NCBI GenBank assembly: GCA_013695195.1
Contig: JACDAY010000078.1
Span: 1 to 10,455, forward strand
Source of the DNA: Blastocatellia bacterium
GTDB taxonomy: Bacteria > Acidobacteriota > Blastocatellia > Pyrinomonadales > Pyrinomonadaceae
DNA length: 10,455 nt
Direction: 5' to 3'
The first letter of the stretch is position 1. Every line of letters begins with the position of its first letter. Position numbers and translations under genes: made by a program. Positions 1 to 6,390 of the stretch are shown here, piece after piece. The notes below the pieces were generated by a model, which was given only the letters and a program-made list of their open reading frames with translations, was not told the origin of the DNA and made no database searches.

Positions 1-393
1 GGTTTGGACCTGCTCGGCGGCTCCCTCGACGGTTACGACCTCCTCTATTGCGCCAACCTGAAGTGACGCGTTCACCGTCGCTGGTTGGTTGACCAGAGCC
101 CAATTACTCGTGCTCACAAATTTCTTGAATCCAGCCTTCTCAATAGTAACACTGTAGGTTCCCGGCAGGAGTAAATCAAAATTGTATCCTCCTGAATCGG
201 AAGTTTCAGTTGTCAATGAAGCACCGGTGGCTTCGTTGACTAGTGTTACGGTGGCCCCGGCTATAACACTTTCGGAAGTGTCTGTTACCGTTCCGGTTAC
301 GCGGGACGTAGTCCCCTGGGCAGATACGATAAGGTCAAAGGAAAACAGTAAAGCAACAAGAACCACTGCGATTACAAACGGTTTTTTGGCCAT
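1..393 (-). CDS. TonB-dependent-receptor-like protein, N-terminal fragment (carboxypeptidase-regulatory-like domain)
   Basis: The reading frame opens at the ATG at 393-391 and stays open for 131 codons to the left edge, so the C-terminal part is missing. A strong ribosome binding site (GGAGGAG, 5 nt spacing) supports the start. Residues 1-25 form a signal peptide (MAKK, then a hydrophobic core ending VSA, cleavage before QGTT). Residues about 30-95 match a carboxypeptidase-regulatory-like beta-sandwich: RVTGTVTDTSESVIAGATVTL, then an SGGY turn and LLPGTYSVTIEKAGFK. Residues 110-131 (NASLQVGAIEEVVTVEG, ending VQT) resemble the linker that precedes the TonB plug in Oar-like acidobacterial outer-membrane receptors. 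Inference: a large outer-membrane protein, probably for uptake or adhesion, with unknown substrate. The plug and barrel cannot be seen here, so a secreted protein with only the regulatory-like domain is the alternative. Confidence 0.85.
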   Translation of the reverse strand, partial: MAKKPFVIAVVLVALLFSFDLIVSAQGTTSRVTGTVTDTSESVIAGATVTLVNEATGASLTTETSDSGGYNFDLLLPGTYSVTIEKAGFKKFVSTSNWALVNQPATVNASLQVGAIEEVVTVEGAAEQVQT

Positions 394-413
394 TTTTACT
401 CCTCCAAAAACAA

Positions 414-442
414 ATTGTAGATATAACAAATTCTGATGATAA
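414..442 (-). promoter_or_regulatory. Candidate sigma-70-type promoter for the receptor gene
   Basis: Reading the minus strand, TTATCA (442-437) and TACAAT (419-414) are separated by exactly 17 nt, just upstream of the GGAGGAG ribosome binding site of the gene starting at 393. The -35 box matches the consensus at 4 of 6 positions and the -10 box at 5 of 6. The leader would be only about 14 nt. The region is AT-rich, so chance matches are likely. Confidence 0.35.
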
Positions 443-532
443 CCGGATTAGTGAGTAGAGATAATGATGTACAATATCATAACTTTACAAAAGTGTTAAT
501 TAAAAATTGCACTTTTTGCGAAATCTTGAATT

Positions 533-1501
533 TTATTTTTGATATTGAATGATGAGACCGCCGGCTCCGACTGCCCAGCCGTACTTTTTCATCATATAAA
601 GACCGTATAGATTGCCTTTTGCCGCAATTTCCTGCTGCTGCCATGTTTTGCCTTTATCGGAAGAGCGCAGGATCGAGCCGCCATGTCCGACGATCCAGCC
701 GTTCTTGTCATCGGCAAAGTCGACACGCATAAAATTGTCGCGAAAACTCGTCGCGACTTTTTCCCATGTTTCTCCGCCGTTATCGGTTCGCAGGATTGTG
801 CCTTTCCCGCCGACCGCATAACCTTCGTTGTCATCCCGAAAATCAACGTTATAAAGTGTCGCGTCCGTTCCAGACGACTGCACCCGCCAGCTTTCGCCGC
901 CGTCTTCGGTTGCGAGGATCAAACCCTTGTCTCCAACTATCCAGCCATGCGAGCTTCCGTTAAAATCAACATGAAAAAGTTCCGTTTTTGACGGGACGAA
1001 AACGCGGCGCCATGTTTCGCCGCCGTCCTGTGTTCTCATAACCAGGGAGTCTATGACCGCATCGCCTTTTTTATTAAGGACCGAACCGATAGCCAATCCT
1101 CTTTTTTTGTCGGCGAATCTTATACTGAGAAACTCCGGCGTACCGTTTCGAAAATCGTTCGGTCTGTAAATCAGTGTTTCCCGCCACGATACACCGCCAT
1201 CATCTGTTATAAATAAATTCCTGCCTGCGACAAGATAGCCATTGTCGTTATTTCGAAAATATATCTCGTTTATATTCTGGGTAGTTTTAATAGGATATTT
1301 AAGCCAGCTTTTTCCGCCGTCCTGTGTAAAAGCCAGATAGCCGTTATCGCCTGCAACCCAGCCTTTCTCAGCCGAGGTGAAATAAATAGCGACCAAATCA
1401 CCAGTTCCCTTTACATGGCTGGTTCTCCAGTCCGACTGAGCGGAAACAGGTTGGGCGGAAAATAAAATAACAAATAAAAAAGGAGTTAAACAACGCAGCA
1501 T
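533..1501 (-). CDS. Secreted Ycf48/BNR-repeat beta-propeller protein
   Basis: The protein has 322 residues. Residues 1-21 are a signal peptide (hydrophobic core, cleavage SA-QS), so it is exported. The rest is built from a repeated blade unit: a 'GW/Y-x-V-G-x-x-G-x-I/L' strand followed by an Asp-box-like 'T-D-D/N-G-G-x-S/T-W'. Asp boxes lie near residues 60-66, 100-106, 158-164, 199-205, 240-246 and 281-287. A seventh 'GWAVGAGG' strand at 308-315 ends the protein, consistent with a seven-bladed propeller. This matches the Ycf48/Hcf136-like family. In cyanobacteria that family assists photosystem II assembly, but in other bacteria such proteins are secreted and of unknown role, so a photosynthetic function should not be assumed. 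The start is supported by GGAGG about 8 nt upstream. It lies downstream of a long hairpin that probably separates it from the preceding gene. No catalytic residues are recognisable, and a protein-binding scaffold is the best guess. Confidence 0.88.
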   Translation of the reverse strand: MLRCLTPFLFVILFSAQPVSAQSDWRTSHVKGTGDLVAIYFTSAEKGWVAGDNGYLAFTQDGGKSWLKYPIKTTQNINEIYFRNNDNGYLVAGRNLFITDDGGVSWRETLIYRPNDFRNGTPEFLSIRFADKKRGLAIGSVLNKKGDAVIDSLVMRTQDGGETWRRVFVPSKTELFHVDFNGSSHGWIVGDKGLILATEDGGESWRVQSSGTDATLYNVDFRDDNEGYAVGGKGTILRTDNGGETWEKVATSFRDNFMRVDFADDKNGWIVGHGGSILRSSDKGKTWQQQEIAAKGNLYGLYMMKKYGWAVGAGGLIIQYQK

Positions 1502-1576
1502 CGACTGACCTCCGGAGTTTGGTTTACTCGAAGTCCATACTTCAGCGGAACATCCTAAAGTACGGGCTCTGAATAA

Positions 1577-1628
1577 AAAGGTGATTTTGACGATTAGAAT
1601 AACTTACTTTTCGTCGAAAATCACCTTT
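1577..1628 (-). terminator. Long stem-loop, probable rho-independent terminator
   Basis: The arms at 1577-1593 and 1611-1628 pair over 17 bp with one bulged base, around a 17-nt loop. Read on the minus strand, the hairpin starts 33 nt after the stop codon of the coiled-coil protein gene and its distal arm ends in CACCTTTTTATT, giving a U-run. This fits termination of the OmpA/89-residue/coiled-coil transcript before the Ycf48-like gene. The stem is longer and the loop larger than in a typical terminator, so a small palindromic repeat element is the alternative. Confidence 0.6.
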
Positions 1629-1660
1629 ACCGAGTCGGTGTGAAATTAGTTGACAGGCCG

Positions 1661-2386
1661 TTAATTCTTTTCCGGGTCATCGACCAGAGCATCGTCTATT
1701 TCCTTTTCCAGCTTATTGCGCAATTTATCGACCAAAATATCGGCCCTTTGAACATTCTGGTCAAGGTTCGCTTTAGTCCGCTGGATTTCGGTGAGAAGGC
1801 TTTGCAGGTTCGTTTTTTCGATTTCGAGATTTTTGCGGCGCATATTGCGCAATTCTTCCGGACGCAGCGAACCGGCAAATGCCACACTTTTTTCAATAGC
1901 TTCCGGCCTTATATCATTTTCGATTAGATCGAGTTTCGTTTTGATAGCACTTTCCTTTTCGATCATCTCAAACAATTGTTTTCGCAAAGTTTCGGCCCTC
2001 TGCTCGGATCTTGTAAGAATATCGAGATTCAACAGCAGACGCTTTTGTTTTTCATCGGAATCGCGTTTACTTCCCGCCTCGAGATTTTTTATACGGTTGC
2101 CGAGGTCTTCCATCGTTATCGTATTCCGGTCTTTACTCTCGGACGCGGTCGCATTTTTTTCTTCCTGATTTGCCGGTACTATCATTGTTTCGGAGTCAGG
2201 AAAATCTTCCGCGCGGCTAATGATCAAAGGCTCGCTCGAAGGCGGAGGCGACGAAACGCTCGGGGCCGATTGAGATTTACGCTTCCTGCGTGTCTGCGCA
2301 TTTAAATCCCCAACGGATACCAACACGGCGAGGAAAGCCAATGCTACAATTAAAATTCGATGCAGCCCGAAATCTTTTAAGCCCAT
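1661..2386 (-). CDS. Secreted coiled-coil protein of unknown function
   Basis: I do not recognise this family. The frame is open further upstream to 2503, but I chose the ATG at 2386. It places a clean signal peptide at the N-terminus (hydrophobic residues 10-25, then VGDLNAQ) and follows the preceding gene's stop by 4 nt, with AAGG upstream as a ribosome binding site. The resulting protein has 241 residues. After the signal come a basic patch (TRRKRK, 32-37), a Ser/Pro-rich linker (about 38-56) and an acidic stretch (60-90). A highly charged, Glu/Lys/Leu-rich helical region follows at about 92-235 and should form coiled coil, interrupted near residues 158-180 by IRPEAIE and SLRPEE. No cysteine or catalytic motif is visible. 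Context, downstream of an OmpA-like protein, suggests a periplasmic structural or adaptor role; this is inference. Residues at the end are acidic (DDALVDDPEKN). Confidence 0.75.
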   Translation of the reverse strand: MGLKDFGLHRILIVALAFLAVLVSVGDLNAQTRRKRKSQSAPSVSSPPPSSEPLIISRAEDFPDSETMIVPANQEEKNATASESKDRNTITMEDLGNRIKNLEAGSKRDSDEKQKRLLLNLDILTRSEQRAETLRKQLFEMIEKESAIKTKLDLIENDIRPEAIEKSVAFAGSLRPEELRNMRRKNLEIEKTNLQSLLTEIQRTKANLDQNVQRADILVDKLRNKLEKEIDDALVDDPEKN

Positions 2387-2390
2387 AATC

Positions 2391-2660
2391 TTACTTACCT
2401 TTTCCGTTTTGATTCTTATCCGCGATAAAATCACCCCTGAAAAGCTCAACCGCGTTTTTCGCCAACCCGACAAACGGGATCGCATCGAGTCCGGAGTTTG
2501 CAACTCCTCTCATCAAGCCTTTCTTTTTTATATCATGCCCTACAAGAGCGATTACCACAGCCGTTCCCCCAAACGGCACCATTTTGGCTAGCCTTTTTGC
2601 GACCTGCCAGCCGCCCGCATGAACTACTTTCCGCGTTAAAGTTTGCTTTTTCACTTCCAT
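2391..2660 (-). CDS. Small hypothetical protein with paired Gly/Pro hydrophobic segments
   Basis: This is an 89-residue basic protein of unrecognised family with no cleavable signal peptide. Residues 1-27 are basic and amphipathic (MEVKKQTLTRK, then VAKRLAK). Two similar hydrophobic segments follow: 28-44 (VPFGGTA, ending GHDI) and 61-79 (IPFVGLA, ending RGDFI), joined by a KKKG-containing stretch. The C-terminus (80-89) is polar and lysine-rich. The layout suggests two short membrane-associating helices or a helical hairpin. A faint similarity to the 'D-x-I-P-x-V-G-x-x-K' motif of pre-toxin linker domains is noted, but no toxin domain is present. The ATG at 2660 has only a weak GAG upstream. 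The stop lies 4 nt before the coiled-coil gene, which implies translational coupling. The gene is probably real, given its tight packing and composition. Confidence 0.68.
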   Translation of the reverse strand: MEVKKQTLTRKVVHAGGWQVAKRLAKMVPFGGTAVVIALVGHDIKKKGLMRGVANSGLDAIPFVGLAKNAVELFRGDFIADKNQNGKGK

Positions 2661-2670
2661 CGATTCTCAG

Positions 2671-2697
2671 TTTATACGTGCTTTATTGGGATGACAA
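2671..2697 (-). promoter_or_regulatory. Possible internal promoter before the 89-residue gene
   Basis: In the 88-bp gap after the OmpA-like gene, the minus strand shows TTGTCA (2697-2692) and TATAAA (2676-2671). They are 15 nt apart, which is short of the optimum. The -10 box is only 10 nt from the ATG, so a transcript from here would be almost leaderless. This is a weak candidate that would let the two downstream genes be made independently of the OmpA-like protein. Confidence 0.25.
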
Positions 2698-2748
2698 CCG
2701 CATGCTTATATTTGCACGAATAAATGAGGCCAAAGTTCCGCTTCTTTC

Positions 2749-4299
2749 CTATATGTTCGGCACGAGAATCAGTTGTACGCGACGATTCTTTGCTCGGTTG
2801 GCGTTCGTCGTATTAGGAGCAACGGGTAAAGCGGCGGCCAGTCCTTTTGCTTCGATGCGGGTTTCCGCGACGCCAAATCCCGCAAGTCGTTCGCCTACCG
2901 CCCTTGAACGCTGCTGCGTAAGGCTTTCCAGTTCTTCGGCCGTTCCGCGATTATCTGTATGCGATTCGATTATAACGCGATAATCCGCATTGGTAGCCAG
3001 CAGTTCACCAAGCGAACTCAGCTTTGCATCTGCATTAGGTGCGAAGTCGGTCGAACGGATCGCCGACCAGAAATTCTCCGGAATTGTCAAAATAATCCCT
3101 CGCTCGTTCTTGGACACAACTCCGAATCGCCGAAGCGACTGCATAAACGGCCCTTGTCCGGACTGCAGACTAGTGAGTTTCTCATCCTTCAAACGCTGTT
3201 CTTCTGTCGCTTGCCTCTCGGTTTCCATCGCAACGAGGCGTGATTTCGCATTGTCGGCTTCTACGCGAACGCGTCCCAGTTCTTCGCGAAGCTTGCCGTT
3301 TTCCTCGCGCAGCTCCTTGATCTGCTGCGCAAAATTGATCCCGTCGCGTTCGGATAGCTCCTTGTTCCTGGTTTCGCTGGCAAGTTCAGCCCGAAGCTCG
3401 GCTATCTTATCCTGTGCGTCCTGAAACCGGTTTTCAGCCTCACGAGCTTCTGCATCAGAGCGGGTTTTTTCATTGCGCTTTTCGCGGGCCTCTTTCCTTA
3501 TGAACGCAGTCGATTCAGCCTTTACTGCTGAACTGATAGCCTGCCGGGCTGTAATGTCAACGGATTCCTCCGGACGGCCGGCTTTCCAGGCAGTTTCCGC
3601 TCCCACGAGCAGTGATTCGGCCGCGCTCATCTCTTCGACGGCGTCCCGCTCAGCGCCGGCGAATCTGGCGAGTGCGACAGCTTGTTTAGCCTGAAGGATC
3701 GTCGAAGGCGTTTTGGAATAATCCAGCTCGGCGATTTCCGGCGTCCGCGAATCACGAAAATAATCACTCGAATTGCCGAAATACTGAATCGCAGGCGTGG
3801 TCGCGATCGTTTTGCCAGTGGTCGTATACGGGCTTAAATTCTCGAGCATTATTTCCTGGCTGGGCCGGCGAACAAGAAAATGAGGCTCGGCCGTAACGAT
3901 CAACGCGAACGTCTGGAGCTTTGTCGTTACGCTCATTTTCGAATCGAACTCAAAAAATCCGCGGCGTTTTATCTCTCCAAGATTATCAACCTGCCCTTCG
4001 GGCGAAACCGCCCAAAGAATATACGTTGCATATCCGGCACCGAGCTCAAACGGCCGCGGCATCTTCGACACGGACAAATCGATCTCACTGCCGTTCCGGC
4101 TCGTTCTTTTTATCTTCGCCTCGCCCTTCATACGCGGAAAACGCGTCGTTCCTCGAAATTGCACGAAAACAACGTCATCAAGCGGATAAGTAATAGCAGT
4201 TGTACGACGAGGCAAATCTGCCTGGGCGACAACGAAATTAGCGAAAATGAATGTAAAAAACAGTGATATCAAAATGTTGCGGGATATTGAATTGTTCAT
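2749..4299 (-). CDS. OmpA-family peptidoglycan-associated protein with long coiled coil
   Basis: The protein has 516 residues from the ATG at 4299. The frame stays open to 4347, but 4299 has GGAG 8 nt upstream and begins a normal signal peptide (hydrophobic residues 9-24, cleavage VVA-QA). Residues about 35-150 form a beta-rich domain I cannot name. Residues 198-265 are Ala-rich helices (AKQAVALARFAGAERDAVEEM), resembling the DUF4398-like helices found ahead of OmpA domains. Residues 266-375 are a long charged coiled coil. Residues about 402-513 are an OmpA/MotB C-terminal domain: HTDNRG at 447-452, LTQQRSRAV at 460-468 and NRRVQLIL near the end. D449 and R464 correspond to the Asp and Arg that hold diaminopimelate in the family. 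Role: a periplasmic protein gripping peptidoglycan, with the coiled coil as a spacer. No beta-barrel or lipobox is visible, so how it attaches to a membrane is unclear. It heads the three-gene leftward cluster. Confidence 0.88.
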   Translation of the reverse strand: MNNSISRNILISLFFTFIFANFVVAQADLPRRTTAITYPLDDVVFVQFRGTTRFPRMKGEAKIKRTSRNGSEIDLSVSKMPRPFELGAGYATYILWAVSPEGQVDNLGEIKRRGFFEFDSKMSVTTKLQTFALIVTAEPHFLVRRPSQEIMLENLSPYTTTGKTIATTPAIQYFGNSSDYFRDSRTPEIAELDYSKTPSTILQAKQAVALARFAGAERDAVEEMSAAESLLVGAETAWKAGRPEESVDITARQAISSAVKAESTAFIRKEAREKRNEKTRSDAEAREAENRFQDAQDKIAELRAELASETRNKELSERDGINFAQQIKELREENGKLREELGRVRVEADNAKSRLVAMETERQATEEQRLKDEKLTSLQSGQGPFMQSLRRFGVVSKNERGIILTIPENFWSAIRSTDFAPNADAKLSSLGELLATNADYRVIIESHTDNRGTAEELESLTQQRSRAVGERLAGFGVAETRIEAKGLAAALPVAPNTTNANRAKNRRVQLILVPNI

Positions 4300-4316
4300 T
4301 TTTGTTCTCCGAAGCA

Positions 4317-4345
4317 GAAATGCTGTAAAAAAGATGCTGCATTTC
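4317..4345 (-). other. Inverted repeat in the leader of the OmpA-like gene
   Basis: GAAATGC (4317-4323) and GCATTTC (4339-4345) form a perfect 7-bp inverted repeat with a 15-nt loop, 18 nt upstream of the OmpA-like start codon. In the mRNA it could fold just before the ribosome binding site. It may be a chance palindrome; no U-run follows it. Confidence 0.35.
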
Positions 4346-4392
4346 ATTTATGCGTTGCAATCTTAGGGTTTGGACATTGGAGTCAGAACTCT

Positions 4393-4422
4393 TGTATATT
4401 CAAGTTTTATTTTCTGAATCAA
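4393..4422 (-). promoter_or_regulatory. Candidate promoter for the OmpA-like gene
   Basis: Minus-strand TTGATT (4422-4417) and TATACA (4398-4393) are 18 nt apart. Each matches the sigma-70 consensus at 4 of 6 positions. The predicted leader would be about 87 nt and would contain the 4317-4345 inverted repeat. Evidence is only motif resemblance in an AT-rich divergent intergenic region. Confidence 0.3.
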
Positions 4423-4435
4423 GGGGCGAGAGCTT

Positions 4436-4441
4436 TATAAT
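4436..4441 (+). promoter_or_regulatory. Perfect TATAAT -10 box, candidate promoter for the exporter-yicC unit
   Basis: A perfect TATAAT occurs 143 nt upstream of the exporter ATG. No good -35 box is present at 16-18 nt (TTCTGA at 4412-4417 is the nearest). If used, the CACAAAGA-type inverted repeat would lie in the 5' leader of this transcript. Confidence 0.3.
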
Positions 4442-4442
4442 C

Positions 4443-4540
4443 CTCTGTGTTCTTGTGTCTTTTTGTAACAGCCTTTGTTCTTTGTGTCAAAACAAAGATT
4501 TAGCACAAAGATCACTAAGCGAAGCACAAAGAACACAAAG
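4443..4540. repeat. Degenerate intergenic inverted repeat with CACAAAGA units
   Basis: The left half (4443-4491) contains CTGTGTTCTTGTGTC and TTTGTTCTTTGTGTC. The right half (4499-4540) contains GCACAAAGAT and GCACAAAGAACACAAAG, which are imperfect reverse complements of the left-half units. The inner arms, 4480-4491 and 4499-4510, pair at 10 of 12 positions around a 7-nt loop, and the outer arms pair less well. The whole could fold as a long imperfect hairpin. From general knowledge, similar CACAAAGA/ACACAAAG intergenic sequences recur in many environmental bacterial genomes; their function is unknown to me. The element fills much of the 285-bp gap between the divergent OmpA-like and exporter genes. 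Confidence 0.6.
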
Positions 4541-4584
4541 CAGAAAGTGTAATCCTATTTACTCGTGTTGATCCATCTTTTCTG

Positions 4585-6390
4585 ATGAATGAATTCAAAC
4601 GGCTCTTACAATATGTCCGGCCACATTGGTTAACTTTTTTATTCGCATTGGTTGCAATGTTTATTGTGGCGATATTCGAAACGGCGACCGGTGCTTTGCT
4701 GGTGCCGATATTTGGTCAATTCCAGCCCGACGCAGCACGACAATCCGAAACGCTTTTCAGCCTGCAGCGGTTTATTCCAAAAGAGCCCTGGTTTCACGGT
4801 TGGTTGGCGATCTCGGCTATGCTGCTTGGTTTTACGATTTGTAAAGGAGTTGCTGAATATTTCTCCTCCTATCTGATGGCGAAGATCGGGCAATCCGCGG
4901 TTCTGGATCTTCGAAAACAGCTTTACGATCACCTCCTTAGTCAGCCGGCATCGTTTTTCGAAAAACACCGTACAAATTTTTTGGTTTCACGTCTGGTTGT
5001 TAGCTGTTCGGCAATAGAACTTGCCGTCTCGGCTAATTTACGCGATGTTCTGCGGGAAAGTTTCATGCTTATCGCTTTTATCGGAGCCGCATTTTATTAC
5101 AATTGGCGCCTGATGTTCGGCGCTTTAATTATCGCACCTATCATTGCATTTTTGACAACAAAATTCAGCAAAGCCCTTCGCCGCCTTGCTGAAGAATCTT
5201 TCGAGGGCAACAAACTTTTGACAGATACGGCACAGGAAACGCTTGCCAATCAGACAATTGTCAAAGCTTACACTGCCGAGGAGCGTGAAAAAACGCGGTT
5301 CGGAAAGATTGCCGGAGTTATTGCCCGGGCAAACCTTCGATCCGGTCGTATCGCCGCGACTTCGCCTCCGACAATCGAGATAATCGGCACGGTTGCGATA
5401 CTGATCCTTTTTTATTTCGGCTTACGGGAAATTAATGCCGGTCAAATGGACGCCGCGCACTTTTTTACATTCTTGTTCTTTCTTTTTCGCAGCTACGATC
5501 CGATGCGAAAGATATCGCGACAGCATAACGAAATTACCAAAGCGTTCGCCGCCGCAAAAGACGTTTGGAACGTAATGGACGAAGATGAGGTTCTTCCTGA
5601 AAAACGGGATGCCGTAGAACTGTGGCCGCTGCGTGAAAAGATCGAGCTGAAAAACGTTTCTTTCAGCTATCAAACCGATACGAAGAAAATTTTAGATGAT
5701 ATAACATTAAACGTTCCGAAAGGCTCAGTGGTAGCTCTTGTAGGCGAAAGCGGCGGCGGAAAATCGAGCTTGATCAAGCTTGTCCAAAGGCTTTACGATC
5801 CAACGTCCGGTGCTATATTTTGGGATAATGTAAATCTCAAAGAGGCCAAATTATCTAGTCTCAAGCGGCAAATCGCTTTGGTTACGCAGGAAACCGTATT
5901 GTTTAACGATACTATTCACTACAACATTTCATACGGGAACCCGGACGCTTCACCTGTCGAAATTGCCGAAGCGGCACGGGTCGCTTTTGCCGACGGATTT
6001 ATTGACGAGCTTCCCCAAAAATACGACACACTCGTCGGCGAACGCGGAATTTTTCTCTCCGGCGGTCAACGGCAGCGTATTGCGATAGCACGTGCTGTGC
6101 TTATTAACGCGCCGGTGCTCATCCTTGACGAAGCTACTTCCGCTCTGGATGCAGAATCAGAACGATTAGTGCAAAAGGCTCTGGCTAATTTGATGCGCGA
6201 CAAGACATCCATCGTTATTGCTCATCGTCTTTCTACTATCCGAAAAGCAAATACCATCGTTGTAATGGAAAAGGGGAAAATAATTCAAATAGGCATACAT
6301 AGAGAGCTGCTCGCAAAAGATGGCAAATATAGGCGCCTATACGAACTGCAATTTGCCGAAGAAGAAATTTTGGGTGAATATAAATTATGA
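4585..6390 (+). CDS. Type-I ABC exporter, MsbA/lipid-export-like, fused membrane and ATPase domains
   Basis: This is a complete 601-residue half-transporter. Hydrophobic segments at about 16-42, 72-90, 158-192 and 262-305 make up the ABC transmembrane domain (six helices are expected in this family). The nucleotide-binding domain spans about 352-595: Walker A GESGGGKSS at 387-395, Q-loop Q435, signature LSGGQ at 491-495, Walker B VLILDE at 511-516, D-loop SALD at 519-522 and switch His H547. All catalytic residues are intact, so it should work as an ATP-driven homodimeric exporter in the inner membrane. Family resemblance is to MsbA and related lipid or multidrug exporters; the substrate cannot be read from the sequence. 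The ATG at 4585 has no evident Shine-Dalgarno sequence. The stop overlaps the yicC start (ATGA), so the two are co-transcribed and likely translationally coupled. Confidence 0.93.
   Translation: MNEFKRLLQYVRPHWLTFLFALVAMFIVAIFETATGALLVPIFGQFQPDAARQSETLFSLQRFIPKEPWFHGWLAISAMLLGFTICKGVAEYFSSYLMAKIGQSAVLDLRKQLYDHLLSQPASFFEKHRTNFLVSRLVVSCSAIELAVSANLRDVLRESFMLIAFIGAAFYYNWRLMFGALIIAPIIAFLTTKFSKALRRLAEESFEGNKLLTDTAQETLANQTIVKAYTAEEREKTRFGKIAGVIARANLRSGRIAATSPPTIEIIGTVAILILFYFGLREINAGQMDAAHFFTFLFFLFRSYDPMRKISRQHNEITKAFAAAKDVWNVMDEDEVLPEKRDAVELWPLREKIELKNVSFSYQTDTKKILDDITLNVPKGSVVALVGESGGGKSSLIKLVQRLYDPTSGAIFWDNVNLKEAKLSSLKRQIALVTQETVLFNDTIHYNISYGNPDASPVEIAEAARVAFADGFIDELPQKYDTLVGERGIFLSGGQRQRIAIARAVLINAPVLILDEATSALDAESERLVQKALANLMRDKTSIVIAHRLSTIRKANTIVVMEKGKIIQIGIHRELLAKDGKYRRLYELQFAEEEILGEYKL

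Noticed and set aside
182..436. Plus-strand open frame of 84 codons at the left edge
   Set aside because: It is antisense to the receptor gene, whose minus-strand frame has a signal peptide, domain match and strong ribosome binding site.
502..522. Possible weak hairpin with T-run after the Ycf48-like gene
   Set aside because: The stem is only about 5 bp with a bulge and lies in AT-rich sequence; not enough to call a terminator.
2387..2503. Upstream extension of the coiled-coil protein
   Set aside because: It would overlap the 89-residue gene and bury the signal peptide 39 residues inside the protein.
2498..2983. Plus-strand open frame of 161 codons
   Set aside because: It runs across two minus-strand genes and the gap between them, and shows no recognisable domain; an antisense shadow.
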